A stretch of 64,000 bases of DNA from Coriobacteriia bacterium (GCA_030655755.1 JAUSOQ010000043.1:62001-126000), one strand, 5' to 3'. Counted from the first letter of the stretch, positions 1-9,129 are shown. The notes: generated from the letters alone by a model not told the origin. Numbers and translations are program-made.

Positions 1-2
1 CG

Positions 3-956
3 AAGACCTCACCGCGGGTCTTTTTGGGGGCAATCTCTCGGTCGGTGCCCCAGATCGAGATCCCGGAGATCACGCAGGCCAACCTCGAAGAGTGGGCCAA
101 CCTGGCGATCAATGAGTCTGTGGACAACAACATGGGCTCTATCTCGCGTGGCTTTGTCACCAACAAGGAGACGGACACCGGGTCTCCTGCGGTATACACC
201 ACGATGTTCGAGTCATCAGGGTACCCACGCACGCAAGCTGATCCCACGAACCTCAACTACAAGTTCATTGGCGCCGTCGACAACTCGATAGCGAATTCGG
301 GAGAAGGGACTCACGGTCTCACGATCGATGCGACCACGTCGTTCGGCTTCCGGGGATCGACGAACACGACCAACGGGGTGACGTCCAATGACGCGGGTTC
401 CTCGCTCGTGGCTTATCCTGTCGGTCTGTATGCCGACAACGTGCACGATGACTTCGCGTGGGACAGCATTCAGAAGATACTCTTCGTGGAAGGGACCGTG
501 TTCATCGACGGGCCGCTAGTACTTGATTTGGATGTCGAGTACATCGGGAATGGGACACTAGTCGCGAACGGTCCAATCACCGTGAACGGACTCCTCAGGC
601 CTGCCGGCACGGCCGTGCAAGCGAGAGCGCGTGAGTGGGCTCTTGGTCTTGTCACGCCGACTACGATCACCTTCACCAAGGACACTCCCCTGGGCGGCGG
701 TGTGTCCCCGAACGAAACTGATGTGAATGTCATTCGAGACACCAAACCCGACGTTGGTGGGGCTTTCTATGCTGGTGAGTCGGTCACAATTCCTGAGAAA
801 CTTTTTATGAGCGGTTCGGTGATCACCGACAGGATCGCTGGCGGCCAGAACAACCTCTGGCTCGTGACGAATCCTTATCTGCCCGGGTATCTGCCGGAGT
901 CCCTGCCCGGAGCTGGCGGCGGTCTGATGATGCCGGGTCTGTGGACGCGATTCTGA
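3..956 (+). CDS. Pilus-associated surface-type protein, 5' end outside the window
   Basis: The reading frame is open to the left edge of the window, so the true start lies upstream; the TTG at 24 is only the first possible start inside the window. About 317 residues are visible. I do not recognise a characterised family. The middle part (about residues 155-200 of the visible protein) reads as short alternating hydrophobic strands with Gly/Asn turns (motifs such as GNGTLVANGPITVNG), the pattern of bactofilin or DUF7305-like beta-solenoid domains often attached to PilX-type minor pilins. No membrane segment is visible; an N-terminal prepilin helix could lie in the missing part. The C-terminus is Gly/Pro/Leu-rich. 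It sits directly before pilM, which makes a role at the pilus plausible, but this is an inference from position. Confidence 0.55.
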   Translation, partial: KTSPRVFLGAISRSVPQIEIPEITQANLEEWANLAINESVDNNMGSISRGFVTNKETDTGSPAVYTTMFESSGYPRTQADPTNLNYKFIGAVDNSIANSGEGTHGLTIDATTSFGFRGSTNTTNGVTSNDAGSSLVAYPVGLYADNVHDDFAWDSIQKILFVEGTVFIDGPLVLDLDVEYIGNGTLVANGPITVNGLLRPAGTAVQARAREWALGLVTPTTITFTKDTPLGGGVSPNETDVNVIRDTKPDVGGAFYAGESVTIPEKLFMSGSVITDRIAGGQNNLWLVTNPYLPGYLPESLPGAGGGLMMPGLWTRF

Positions 957-1202
957 GCATCATGCGGTGAAGTGGCATGAGCCTCAAGGCGAGAGCAAAT
1001 GCCCACTTGTTGACAACATGGGTACAAGTGCGCTTGGATGTTAGCAGTATATGCGTGTAGTTCGTTCACATGAAGCAGAGCGACATGTGCCATGTGGTAG
1101 GATTCATCTTGGGGGAACGTCGCAGTTCGCAGTTCGTAGCAGTAGCAGTAGCAGTAGCAGTAGTCGTAGTCTTGTCGTGGCAACGGTAGAGGGAGGCGTC
1201 TC
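957..1202. other. Intergenic region before the pilM operon
   Basis: No gene of credible composition is seen in these 246 bases. They hold a 7-bp inverted repeat (CACTTGT at 1004-1010, ACAAGTG at 1024-1030), a TTGACA at 1010-1015 without a good -10 element 17 bp downstream, and the tandem repeats listed separately at 1121-1163. A promoter for pilM is expected here, but I cannot place it with confidence. Confidence 0.5.
1121..1163. repeat. Short tandem repeats upstream of pilM
   Basis: Two copies of the 7-mer CGCAGTT (1121-1134) run directly into about four and a half copies of the hexamer AGTAGC (1136-1163). The array ends about 40 bases before the pilM start, so copy-number change would alter leader length or promoter spacing and not the protein. 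Confidence 0.85.
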
Positions 1203-2327
1203 TTGAGCTCGATCTCCTTCGGTAGCAGCTCAGCGGCGATCGGTTTGGATATCGGTACCGATCATGTCCGCGTTGCGCAGGTAAAACCTGTCGGCGCGGG
1301 TTTTGAGCTGTCCGGGTATGGTTCAGTCGAGATTCCCATGGGTGCCGTCGTCGAGGGTGAGATCGTCGACGTCGACGCTGTTTCCTCGGCCATCAAAGAA
1401 CTCTGGCGCCGGAGCAATGTCCATGGCAAGAACGTGGCTATCGGTGTCGCCAATCAAAAAGTCATCGTCCGTCTGATCGACCTCCCGTTCATGGAACGCG
1501 CGGAGCTTGAGGGCGCGATCCAGTACCAGGCGCAGGACTACATCCCAATGGCGGTCGAGGAGTCGATACTGGACTTCCAGATCATCGGTGACTACATGAC
1601 TCCCGGTGATGAGCACATGATGGAAGTCCTGCTTGTGGCCGCTCACCGCGAGATGATCGGTAACGCTGTTGCGGCAGTCGAGGGCGCTGGTCTCAAGCTC
1701 ACACAGATCGACGTTTCGTCGTTCGCGATCGTCCGTGCGCTGATGGGCATGGGACAGCCGGTACTCGCTTCTAGCGATGACAGTGCAGCGATCGGTGTGA
1801 TCCACGTCTCTTCTGGCATCACGAACATCACCGTGGTCGATCGAGGTGTCCCGCGCTTCAACCGGATATCCTCGCTTGCGGGCAACCAGTTCACTCAGGC
1901 GATCGCGAACGTACTCAACTTGACGTTTGACGAGGCCGAGGCGCTGAAAGTCCAGGTTGGACTACCTGACGTCGAATCAGGCGTGAGCGATGTGCCGGAA
2001 TGTGTCGACCCGTCGCTCGTGCAGCCCGTTCAGGATTCTCTGGAGCGCGAGGTGAACAAGTTCATCGCCGAGGTTCGCCGGTCGCTGGACTACTACCTTA
2101 CCCAGACCGCGCAGGTGCGCACGATCCAGCGCATCTTGCTGACCGGCAGTGGTGCGCAGCTCAAGAATCTCGCTGGCTATCTTGAGAAGGGCTTACAGGC
2201 GAGGGTGGAGGTCGGTGACCCCTTCGCATTCGTCAAGCCGTCGTCAGCGGCGCAGCAAGTAGCCATCGCTGATAGGTATGGCAGCGTTGTGGCCATCGGA
2301 CTTGCGATGGGGGGGCTGCAGTCATGA
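1203..2327 (+). CDS. pilM: Type IV pilus assembly ATPase-fold protein PilM
   Basis: 374 residues, starting at TTG behind a GGGAGG ribosome site. PilM is an actin/FtsA-fold cytoplasmic protein that binds the N-terminal tail of PilN and links the pilus motor to the inner-membrane PilN/PilO platform. The N-terminus shows the nucleotide-binding strand GLDIGTDHVRVAQVK (about residues 14-28), and the central part has the family pattern of a second actin-like phosphate loop. It overlaps pilN by 4 bases (ATGA), consistent with one transcript pilM-pilN-pilO-pilP-like. Length and order match other PilM proteins. Confidence 0.93.
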   Translation: MSSISFGSSSAAIGLDIGTDHVRVAQVKPVGAGFELSGYGSVEIPMGAVVEGEIVDVDAVSSAIKELWRRSNVHGKNVAIGVANQKVIVRLIDLPFMERAELEGAIQYQAQDYIPMAVEESILDFQIIGDYMTPGDEHMMEVLLVAAHREMIGNAVAAVEGAGLKLTQIDVSSFAIVRALMGMGQPVLASSDDSAAIGVIHVSSGITNITVVDRGVPRFNRISSLAGNQFTQAIANVLNLTFDEAEALKVQVGLPDVESGVSDVPECVDPSLVQPVQDSLEREVNKFIAEVRRSLDYYLTQTAQVRTIQRILLTGSGAQLKNLAGYLEKGLQARVEVGDPFAFVKPSSAAQQVAIADRYGSVVAIGLAMGGLQS

Positions 2328-2932
2328 TGCGCATCAACCTCCTGCCGCCCGAGATCCTTGAGAAGCGTAAAGCCGAGCGACGGATCGTGTACGTAGCGAT
2401 CGTCGCTGTCCTGATCTTTGTCGTGTTGGGCATCGTGTGGGCGTACTCGTATGCGCGTGTCGATGCCAAGCAGCAGGACTTGGATGCACGTCTCCAGGAA
2501 GTCCAAGCGACACAGGCCAAGGCTGAGGTGCTGGCGATATTCGAACAGAAGGAACAGGACCTACAGCAGCGCAAGGCGATTGCCGCCGCAACGCTTGCCA
2601 ACAAGGTCAACTGGACGAAGCTGTTCGACGAGCTATCCCTGGTGATGCCTACTGATATCTGGGTCTCGAGTCTAGCCTGGGGCGAGGATAGTGGTCTCGC
2701 CATTGGCGGATACGCTATCGACAGCGCGACCGACACTCCCGACGTAGGTCACAAGTCTATAGCCAAGATGCTCGTGAGACTGGCGGATCTTGATGACCTC
2801 TACGACGTATGGCTCACGAACTCGGTAAAGGCCTCGTTCCTTGAAAGTCCGGTCATCCAGTTCAGTAGCACCGCCAAGGTGAGGACCGAGACAGCGGTTC
2901 CCTCAGCAGACGCGACGACAACGACACCGTAG
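2324..2932 (+). CDS. pilN: Type IV pilus inner-membrane platform protein PilN
   Basis: 202 residues. It begins with the conserved tail MMRINLLPPEI, the segment PilM binds in characterised systems. One membrane helix follows (about residues 24-46), then a coiled-coil stretch rich in Gln/Glu/Ala (about 48-90) and a small ferredoxin-like periplasmic domain. PilN and PilO form heterodimers that align the pilus assembly platform. It starts inside the pilM stop and is followed 14 bases later by pilO. Confidence 0.9.
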   Translation: MMRINLLPPEILEKRKAERRIVYVAIVAVLIFVVLGIVWAYSYARVDAKQQDLDARLQEVQATQAKAEVLAIFEQKEQDLQQRKAIAAATLANKVNWTKLFDELSLVMPTDIWVSSLAWGEDSGLAIGGYAIDSATDTPDVGHKSIAKMLVRLADLDDLYDVWLTNSVKASFLESPVIQFSSTAKVRTETAVPSADATTTTP

Positions 2933-2946
2933 ACGGCAGGCAGAAG

Positions 2947-3531
2947 ATGAACAAGCTCTCATCGAGGAATCAGCTCATCATCGCGGGCGTCATCATCGTG
3001 CTGATCTCGGCAGCCGTCGTGTTCCTCGGCATTATGCCGCTGTTTGAGAAAGCGGCTGACATCGACATACAGATGCTTGACGCTGACACGCAGATGCAGG
3101 CGGCCAATGCGCTGGTGGAGCGCCGGTTGAGTGCGAAGGAAAGGGCAGCCGAGAATCAGGTCGAACTCCTGCGTATCGCCAACCAGGTGCCTGAGGCGCC
3201 CCAGTTGCCATCGGTCATCATCGAACTCCAGGATACGGCGAACGCGACCGGCCTTGACTTCATTCAGATCACGCCGTCAGTGCCGGCTGTGTCGGAGGAC
3301 GGTACCTACAGTACGATGTCTTTGGGGGTCACCCTTCATGGTGACTGGTCGGACATCATCGAATACACACGCAAGATCGACAAGCTTTCCCGGGGGGTTC
3401 GCGTGAAGCTGGGCAGCTTCTCGCGAGTCGAGGAGACAGATGAGATCGGGGATGTGACGTCATACATCAATGCTCAGATGACGCTTGAGGTCTATGTCAT
3501 GGGCGTTACGACCGCGCCGGCAGCGCAGTAA
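2947..3531 (+). CDS. pilO: Type IV pilus inner-membrane platform protein PilO
   Basis: 194 residues with the PilO layout: short cytoplasmic tail, one membrane helix (about residues 9-31), a coiled coil (about 33-75), and a C-terminal ferredoxin-like domain with the stretch DTANATGLDFIQITPS typical of the family. It partners PilN on the outer face of the membrane. Position directly after pilN and before a PilP-like gene supports the call. Confidence 0.88.
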   Translation: MNKLSSRNQLIIAGVIIVLISAAVVFLGIMPLFEKAADIDIQMLDADTQMQAANALVERRLSAKERAAENQVELLRIANQVPEAPQLPSVIIELQDTANATGLDFIQITPSVPAVSEDGTYSTMSLGVTLHGDWSDIIEYTRKIDKLSRGVRVKLGSFSRVEETDEIGDVTSYINAQMTLEVYVMGVTTAPAAQ

Positions 3532-3546
3532 GGGAGGGGAGAGACG

Positions 3547-4149
3547 ATGAGTGATATGGATCTCGCTCCCGAGAACGTCGAAGGTGACGCGCTGTCCCCG
3601 TCTGCGGAGGTCTCGGGCGAGAAGAAGTCGTCTGGCGGCAGCAAGGTCGTCATCATCGCGGTGGCGCTTGGTGTTCTGGCGATCGTCGCGGGGATCGTGC
3701 TCGCGCTGGTGTTGTTCGTTTTCGGCAATTCGGCCGGTGACAGTGTGGACATCACTGTGACGCCGAACCAACCGGCAGTGTCTTCCGGGACGACGGAGAC
3801 TGCAGAAGCGGCACAGCCCGCCGACGCGGTCGCCAACTCAGAGGTGTTCACCTTCCGTGACATCTTCGAGCCACTCATCGTCTTGGTCGATGACACGACG
3901 ACCACGACGACCACGACGGACACGGCGAATACGACAACGACCGGGACGCTCTATCTCTTGAGTGTCGAGGTTCAGGACGGCAACTACATGGCCGTGCTGT
4001 CCCTGAACGGTGTCACCTACACTCTTGGTGACGGTGAACGTGTGGGCGACACGCCGTGGCAGGTCGTGACGGTTCGCGAGGACTCGGTCGTCATGATCTA
4101 CGGTGAGACACAGGTAGTGCTCACGATCGGGCAAGGCATAACGAAGTAA
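3547..4149 (+). CDS. PilP/GspC-like single-span pilus protein
   Basis: 200 residues. A charged N-terminus is followed by one membrane helix (about residues 36-58), a Thr/Ala/Glu-rich linker, the segment FRDIFEPLI (about 99-107), a run of threonines (about 117-137), and a small beta-rich C-terminal domain ending in TIGQGITK. FRD-F-PL followed by a beta domain is the pattern of PilP, GspC and similar pilus/secretion proteins. In Gram-negative systems PilP contacts the PilQ secretin; no secretin is seen here and a monoderm would not need one, so the partner is unclear. Last gene of the pil operon. Confidence 0.65.
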   Translation: MSDMDLAPENVEGDALSPSAEVSGEKKSSGGSKVVIIAVALGVLAIVAGIVLALVLFVFGNSAGDSVDITVTPNQPAVSSGTTETAEAAQPADAVANSEVFTFRDIFEPLIVLVDDTTTTTTTTDTANTTTTGTLYLLSVEVQDGNYMAVLSLNGVTYTLGDGERVGDTPWQVVTVREDSVVMIYGETQVVLTIGQGITK

Positions 4150-4173
4150 CGATTTTTTTCAGGAGACTTCCTG

Positions 4174-4198
4174 CAAGCGCCGCGTTATGCGGCGCTTG
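4174..4198. terminator. Hairpin after the pil operon
   Basis: A perfect 10-bp stem (CAAGCGCCGC with GCGGCGCTTG) closes a 5-base loop, 25 bases after the last pil stop codon. There is no T run after it on the + strand, so it may be a weak terminator or an RNA 3' stabiliser. A run of seven T lies just before it at 4153-4159. Confidence 0.55.
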
Positions 4199-4232
4199 TG
4201 TCATATGAGGGCGCAGTGACATCGGCTGTCGG

Positions 4233-4241
4233 TGATAGAAT
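4233..4241 (+). promoter_or_regulatory. Extended -10 promoter element for aroC
   Basis: TGATAGAAT is a TGN-extended -10 (TG, one base, TAGAAT) about 30 bases before the aroC start. No good -35 is present at 17 bp, as is common for extended -10 promoters. The same TGNTAGAAT sequence precedes efp and murE in this window. Confidence 0.45.
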
Positions 4242-4270
4242 CTTGACACAAGGAAGCGACGGGAGGGTCT

Positions 4271-5419
4271 ATGCGCTACGTGACTGCGGGTGAGTCCCAC
4301 GGAAAGGCGCTCGTGACGATCGTGTCCGATGTCCCTGCCGGGGTTTTGATCGAAGGCTCAGCCATCGATCGTGACCTTGCTCGGCGACAGGTCGGCTACG
4401 GACGCGGCGGACGGATGCGCATCGAGACCGATCGTGCGCTGATCGTCTCGGGCGTCCGCTTTGGGATGACGATCGGGAGTCCCGTTGCGCTGAGCATCTC
4501 GAACAAGGACTGGGACAACTGGCTCGACGTCATGGCCGTGACAGGCCCTCGCCCGGAAGCCGTCGATCGTGTGACTGCTCCACGTCCCGGGCATGCGGAC
4601 TTGGCGGGGTGCCAGAAGACCGCATCGGACGATGTGCGGGACATCCTGGAGCGGGCGAGCGCTCGTGAGACGGCTGCACGTGTGGCTGCCGGCGCCGTGG
4701 CTAAAGCACTCTTGACCGCTGTCGGAGTAGAAGTGATGTCCTACGTCGAGACTATCGGCGATGTCGGGTGCGCCACAGATCCTGAGTCGGTCGACGTCGG
4801 TGTCGTTGAGGCGAGTGATGTGAGGTGCCCGGACGCGTCGGCCGCTCAGGCCATGCGTGCCGTCATAGATGCCGCAGCCTCAGCGGGCGAGAGCCTCGGC
4901 GGCGTGTTCGTGGTTCGTGCGACAGGACTCGTGCCGGGCATCGGCGGGTATGCCGAGGCCACACAGAAGCTCGATGCGCGTCTCGGCGCGGCGTTGTTGT
5001 CGATACCGGCCATCAAGGGCGTTGAGTTCGGTGACGGTTTTGCCGCTGCGGTTCGCCCGGGTTCTCAGGTGCATGATCCCATCGTGTACGAGCCCGGCGT
5101 CGGCATCACCCGTGCGAGCAACCACGCGGGAGGCATCGAGGGCGGTATGACCAACGGGCAGGCCCTTGTGATCCGCGCAGCCATGAAGCCTATCCCAACC
5201 CTGATGAAGCCTTTGGCGAGCGTGGATCTTGATACGCTGGAAGTGATCGATGCCGCCCGGGAACGTTCTGATGTGTGTGCCGTTCCCGCTGCCGGTGTGG
5301 TGGCTGAAGCCGAGGTCGCGCTCGTCCTCGCCGCAGCGTACATGGACAAGTTCGGACATGACTGTCTCGCAGATATCGCGGCGGCTTTGCAGGCGTATCG
5401 CGAGAGGATCACCCGGTGA
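4271..5419 (+). CDS. aroC: Chorismate synthase
   Basis: 382 residues, close to the family length. It converts 5-enolpyruvylshikimate-3-phosphate to chorismate using reduced FMN, the last common step to aromatic amino acids. Visible family motifs are GESHGKAL near the N-terminus (residues 7-14), RRQVGYGRGGRM (about 40-51), RASARETAARVAAGAVAK (about 134-151) and SNHAGGIEGGM (about 282-292). ATG start 7 bases after GGGAGG. It overlaps the next gene, an aroK-aroB fusion, by 4 bases, so three shikimate functions are co-transcribed with aroQ. Confidence 0.97.
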   Translation: MRYVTAGESHGKALVTIVSDVPAGVLIEGSAIDRDLARRQVGYGRGGRMRIETDRALIVSGVRFGMTIGSPVALSISNKDWDNWLDVMAVTGPRPEAVDRVTAPRPGHADLAGCQKTASDDVRDILERASARETAARVAAGAVAKALLTAVGVEVMSYVETIGDVGCATDPESVDVGVVEASDVRCPDASAAQAMRAVIDAAASAGESLGGVFVVRATGLVPGIGGYAEATQKLDARLGAALLSIPAIKGVEFGDGFAAAVRPGSQVHDPIVYEPGVGITRASNHAGGIEGGMTNGQALVIRAAMKPIPTLMKPLASVDLDTLEVIDAARERSDVCAVPAAGVVAEAEVALVLAAAYMDKFGHDCLADIAAALQAYRERITR

Positions 5420-7008
5420 GTCACGTCTTCCTCATCGGGTTCATGGGCGCCGGGAAGTCCACGGTGGGGGCGATCCTTGCATTAAGACTCAGTCTTCCTC
5501 TCATTGATCTGGATGCGCTGATCGAGCAACGCACAGGCCGCAGCGTGCCGGGCATCTTCTCGGCGGAAGGAGAGGATGCCTTCCGCGAGATCGAGCGCGT
5601 CGCCCTCGCTGCCGCATCTGCCGGTCCCGATGCGGTCATCGCGTGCGGAGGCGGCGTCGTGTTGCACGATGAGAATCGCGCGCTCATGCGTGAGCGCGGC
5701 ACGGTCGTCTATCTCGCGGTCTCGCCGGAGGAGGCTGTCGCACGTATCGGTGATACTTCAGGCAGGCCGCTTCTTGCCGGCGACTCGCTGAAGATGGCCG
5801 GGAGTATCCTTGACGCGCGGCTCTCTTTGTATCGCGCAACGGCGCATCATGTGGTGGACACCACCGGGCGCAGCGCAGATGAGGTCGCGGAGGAGATATT
5901 TGCGTCCGTATCGGGTCCGTCCGCACGGGTGATCGAGGTGCGGACCGGCCGCGACTACAAGATACACATCGGGACGGACATCTTAGACTCCGTCGGTGCA
6001 ACGGTGGCCGAGGCGACAGGTTCGCGACGTGTCGCACTCGTGACCGATGCGAACGTCGACGTCCTTCTCGGCAAGCGTGTCGAACGGTCGCTGGAAGCAG
6101 TCGGCCTCTCGGTGTCCAGGATGATCGTTCCTGCCGGTGAGCGAAGTAAGTCCTGGCAAGAAGCGGAGCGTGTCTTGAACGCGTTCGCGAAGGCCGGTCT
6201 GGATCGAGGGTGCGCGGTCGTCGCGCTTGGCGGCGGAGTGGTGGGTGATCTCGCCGGTTTCTGTGCAGCCACGTTCATGCGAGGGATCGCACTCGTCCAC
6301 GTGCCAACGACCCTGCTTGCTCAGGTGGATAGCTCGATCGGCGGCAAGACGGGCGTCGATCTTGCGGCCGGCAAGAACCTTGCGGGCGCGTTCTGGCAAC
6401 CGACGTCGGTTCTCTCGGACACATCGGTACTCCAGACGTTGCCGGAGTCGGAGTGGCAGAACGGTTTGGTCGAGGTGGTCAAGACCGCTTTTTTGCAGGG
6501 CGAGGCACAGGTCGCGCGTCTCGAGCGGGACGCTGTCAGGCTCCTTGCGCGTGACGAGTATGTGGTGATCGACGTGGTGACGTCATGCGCGCGTTTCAAG
6601 GCCGAGGTCGTGAGCGCCGACGAACGTGAGGCGGGTAGGCGAGAGTGCCTCAACCTGGGTCACACGCTCGGACACGCGATCGAGAAGGTGTCGGGATATG
6701 GCACGGTCCCCCACGGCGTGGCTGTGGGGGAGGGAATGCGCTTCGCCTCGAGACTGGCCGAGCAGGTCTTGGATGCGCCTGCCGGGACGGGGCAGCGTGT
6801 TGATGCGCTTCTTAACACCCTCGGCATCCCGAGGACGAAAGCGCGTTATGACGCTGCAGAGCTGAAGAAGGCTATGCTTGCAGACAAGAAGAATCGGAAC
6901 GCCGTGGTGAGGTTCGTGCTCGTCGGTATGCCGGGTGAGTGCGTTGTGCGTCCGATTGAAGAGGATGTGCTTGCTCAGACCCTCGGCTGGTGGTTGGATC
7001 AGCGGTGA
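5416..7008 (+). CDS. aroKB: Bifunctional shikimate kinase / 3-dehydroquinate synthase
   Basis: 530 residues in two domains. Residues 1 to about 165 are shikimate kinase: Walker [10 protein letters not shown], shikimate-binding DLDALIE, and ACGGG before the middle. Residues about 178-530 are 3-dehydroquinate synthase, with [13 protein letters not shown] (NAD/substrate region), [19 protein letters not shown], and the zinc-ligand helix [11 protein letters not shown]. The two reactions are steps 5 and 2 of the shikimate pathway. Fused AroK-AroB proteins are known in a few lineages such as Thermotoga. GTG start overlaps aroC by 4 bases; aroQ follows within 16 bases. Confidence 0.95.
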   Translation: MSHVFLIGFMGAGKSTVGAILALRLSLPLIDLDALIEQRTGRSVPGIFSAEGEDAFREIERVALAAASAGPDAVIACGGGVVLHDENRALMRERGTVVYLAVSPEEAVARIGDTSGRPLLAGDSLKMAGSILDARLSLYRATAHHVVDTTGRSADEVAEEIFASVSGPSARVIEVRTGRDYKIHIGTDILDSVGATVAEATGSRRVALVTDANVDVLLGKRVERSLEAVGLSVSRMIVPAGERSKSWQEAERVLNAFAKAGLDRGCAVVALGGGVVGDLAGFCAATFMRGIALVHVPTTLLAQVDSSIGGKTGVDLAAGKNLAGAFWQPTSVLSDTSVLQTLPESEWQNGLVEVVKTAFLQGEAQVARLERDAVRLLARDEYVVIDVVTSCARFKAEVVSADEREAGRRECLNLGHTLGHAIEKVSGYGTVPHGVAVGEGMRFASRLAEQVLDAPAGTGQRVDALLNTLGIPRTKARYDAAELKKAMLADKKNRNAVVRFVLVGMPGECVVRPIEEDVLAQTLGWWLDQR

Positions 7009-7024
7009 CGTGGGAGGGATCGCG

Positions 7025-7471
7025 GTGAAACGGATTCTGGTGGTCAGCGGACCGAACCTGAACATGCTCGGTCGGCGGGAGCCCGATGTGTACGGGACTC
7101 AAACACTCGGTGACATCGAGGCCGCGGTGGTGGCCCGTGCTGATGACCTGGGAGTGAGTGTCTCGTTCTTCCAGTCGAACCACGAGGGTGCGCTCATCGA
7201 CCGCATACAGGCTGCTGTCGATGACGAGGATGGCATCATCATCAATCCCGGAGCCCTTACGCATTACTCGTATGCACTACGCGACGCCGTCGCGTCGGTC
7301 GGGTTGCCGGTCGTGGAGGTTCACTTGAGCAACATCGCGAACCGGGAGGAGTTCCGTGCCACGAGCGTGATCGCGCCCGTTTGTCTGGGACAGATCTCGG
7401 GCTTTGGCGCAGACTCCTACATCCGGGGCCTGGAAGCGCTCTGTGATGTCTTGATGGGTGAGCGGCAATGA
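7025..7471 (+). CDS. aroQ: Type II 3-dehydroquinate dehydratase
   Basis: 148 residues, the normal size for type II dehydroquinase, which dehydrates 3-dehydroquinate to 3-dehydroshikimate. I chose the GTG at 7025 because [20 protein letters not shown] is the standard N-terminus and GGGAGGG lies 7 bases upstream; the frame is open further back into aroKB but that part is not family sequence. Active-site motifs: [30 protein letters not shown] (loop with the catalytic Tyr region) and [14 protein letters not shown]. It overlaps the next gene by 4 bases. Confidence 0.95.
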   Translation: MKRILVVSGPNLNMLGRREPDVYGTQTLGDIEAAVVARADDLGVSVSFFQSNHEGALIDRIQAAVDDEDGIIINPGALTHYSYALRDAVASVGLPVVEVHLSNIANREEFRATSVIAPVCLGQISGFGADSYIRGLEALCDVLMGERQ

Positions 7472-8556
7472 TGACCGAGCACCGCCTCGCCGCGCTTCAG
7501 CGTCGCCTTCGTGCCGAGGACATGCCGGCAATCGTCGTCTCCAACACCTCGAACCTCCGGTACCTCACGGGCTTCGAAGGCGTCATCGATGACGGCATCA
7601 ACGCCGCATGTCTGGTCACGCAGGATGCAGCGCTCTTCTACACCGATCATCGCTACAGCGATGTCGCAGTTGCTGCGTCTGAAGGCACGCCCTGGGAGAT
7701 CCGTGTCCAGCGCGAGTCACTCTATGTTGAACTGTGCGAGGATCTGAAGGCGATGGGGGTCGCGGTCCTGGCTTTGGAGACCTCCGTTCCGTACGGCAGG
7801 TTCAGCTTCATCTCGGAGCAGTTCTTCGGCAGTGTACGGGTGGTCGACGGCTGGCTCGACGAGATCAGGCAAGTCAAAGAAGAAGAGGAGATCGTGCGGA
7901 TCGCAGAGGCCGCCGCGGTGACGGACCGCGCCTTCGAACACATCGTCGCCTTCGTGCGTCCCGGCCAGACCGAACGTGATATCGCGCTCGAGCTCGAGTT
8001 CTTCATGCGTCGTAACGGTTCAGACGGTATCGCCTTCGATTGCATTGTCGCAGGTGGACCCAACTCGGCGCATCCTCACGCCACCGTGAGCGATCGCGTT
8101 GTCGGACCAGGTGAGTTTTTGAAGCTCGACTTCGGGGCGCGCGTTGGCGGCTACTGTGCGGACATGACGCGAACGCTCGTCATCGGCACGGCGACCGATC
8201 GGCATCGTGAGATATATGGGGCAGTGCTGGCTGCGAATGAGGCGGGTCTTGCCGCCGTGCGCGCGGGCGTACCCGCGTGGGAGGTCCACGAGGTTGCCCG
8301 TGCCGTGCTGGAGGAGCGGGGGCTAGCGGCTCACTTCACGCATGGTCTTGGCCACGGCGTGGGTCTTGATGTGCACGAGCGGCCGACCGTGAGTCCCAAG
8401 AGTCACCACACGCTTCTTGAGCATAGTGTGGTGACCATCGAGCCGGGTGTCTACGTCGAGGGATTCGGCGGTGTTAGAATAGAAGACTTGGTGGTGGTTG
8501 AAGAGGGCGGGTACCGCTTGCTCTCCCACTCCCCGAAGCAGCTCATCGAGATCTAG
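7468..8556 (+). CDS. pepQ: M24 family Xaa-Pro aminopeptidase
   Basis: 362 residues. An N-terminal creatinase-like domain (about 1-130) precedes the pita-bread metallopeptidase domain. The five metal ligands of M24 enzymes are visible: two Asp in [18 protein letters not shown] (about 213-230), His in [12 protein letters not shown] (about 291-302), and two Glu in VTIEPGVY and VRIEDLV near the C-terminus. The role is removal of N-terminal residues before proline, or cleavage of Xaa-Pro dipeptides; the substrate length cannot be read from sequence. A pepQ-like gene before efp is a common order in Gram-positive bacteria. The symbol could equally be pepP. Confidence 0.88.
   Translation: MMTEHRLAALQRRLRAEDMPAIVVSNTSNLRYLTGFEGVIDDGINAACLVTQDAALFYTDHRYSDVAVAASEGTPWEIRVQRESLYVELCEDLKAMGVAVLALETSVPYGRFSFISEQFFGSVRVVDGWLDEIRQVKEEEEIVRIAEAAAVTDRAFEHIVAFVRPGQTERDIALELEFFMRRNGSDGIAFDCIVAGGPNSAHPHATVSDRVVGPGEFLKLDFGARVGGYCADMTRTLVIGTATDRHREIYGAVLAANEAGLAAVRAGVPAWEVHEVARAVLEERGLAAHFTHGLGHGVGLDVHERPTVSPKSHHTLLEHSVVTIEPGVYVEGFGGVRIEDLVVVEEGGYRLLSHSPKQLIEI
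8472..8480 (+). promoter_or_regulatory. Candidate extended -10 promoter for efp, inside pepQ
   Basis: TGTTAGAAT matches the TGN-TAGAAT element seen before aroC and murE. It lies inside the pepQ 3' end, 88 bases before the efp start, and could give efp transcription of its own. A chance match within coding sequence is possible. Confidence 0.3.
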
Positions 8557-8568
8557 GAAGGTCAACGG

Positions 8569-9129
8569 ATGGCAGTCTCCACGAACAATCTGAAGAACGG
8601 CATGTGTATCTCATATGACGGGAAGTTGTGGACCGTCGTCGAGTTCCAGCATGTGAAGCCAGGCAAAGGCGGCGCGTTCGTGCGCACCAAGCTCAAGGAC
8701 GTCAAGAGCGGACGCGTGGTGGACATCACATTCCGTGCCGGTGAGAAGCTTGAAGACGTTCGCATGGAGACCAAGTCCATGCAGTACCTGTACAACGACG
8801 GTGACATGTTCCATTTCATGGACACCGATACCTATGAACAGGTCGAGCTGTCAAAGGATGCCGTCGGTGAGGTCGCCGTGTGGCTCAAGGAGAATGATGT
8901 CACGCAGCTGCTCTACGCCGGTGAGGAGCTGATCGGTGTTGAGCCTCCGATGTTCGTAGAGCTTGAGGTCACCGAGACAGAGCCCGGTTTCAAGGGTGAC
9001 ACGGTACAGGGCGGCACGAAGCTTGCAACGCTCGAGACAGGGGCGATCGTTCAAGTGCCCATGTTCGTTAACTCCGGTGAGGTCATCAGGGTGGACACGC
9101 GTGACGCTCGCTATATCACCCGCGTGTAG
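8569..9129 (+). CDS. efp: Elongation factor P
   Basis: 186 residues, the standard length, with three beta-barrel domains. EF-P binds the ribosome between the P and E sites and rescues stalling at polyproline. The tip of domain I has KPGKGGAFVRTK (about 28-39), where Lys 32 would be the position modified in many bacteria. The C-terminal EF-P signature is present (GDTVQGGTKLATLETGAIVQVP). Preceded by GGAAGG 12 bases after pepQ. Polyproline substrates exist in this window, for example the Pro-rich tail of the gene at 56006. Confidence 0.97.
   Translation: MAVSTNNLKNGMCISYDGKLWTVVEFQHVKPGKGGAFVRTKLKDVKSGRVVDITFRAGEKLEDVRMETKSMQYLYNDGDMFHFMDTDTYEQVELSKDAVGEVAVWLKENDVTQLLYAGEELIGVEPPMFVELEVTETEPGFKGDTVQGGTKLATLETGAIVQVPMFVNSGEVIRVDTRDARYITRV

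Noticed and set aside
875-1183. 102-codon - strand frame with a Tyr-Cys repeat N-terminus
   Set aside because: The repeat is a translation of the AGTAGC array; the remainder has no conservation or composition of a gene.
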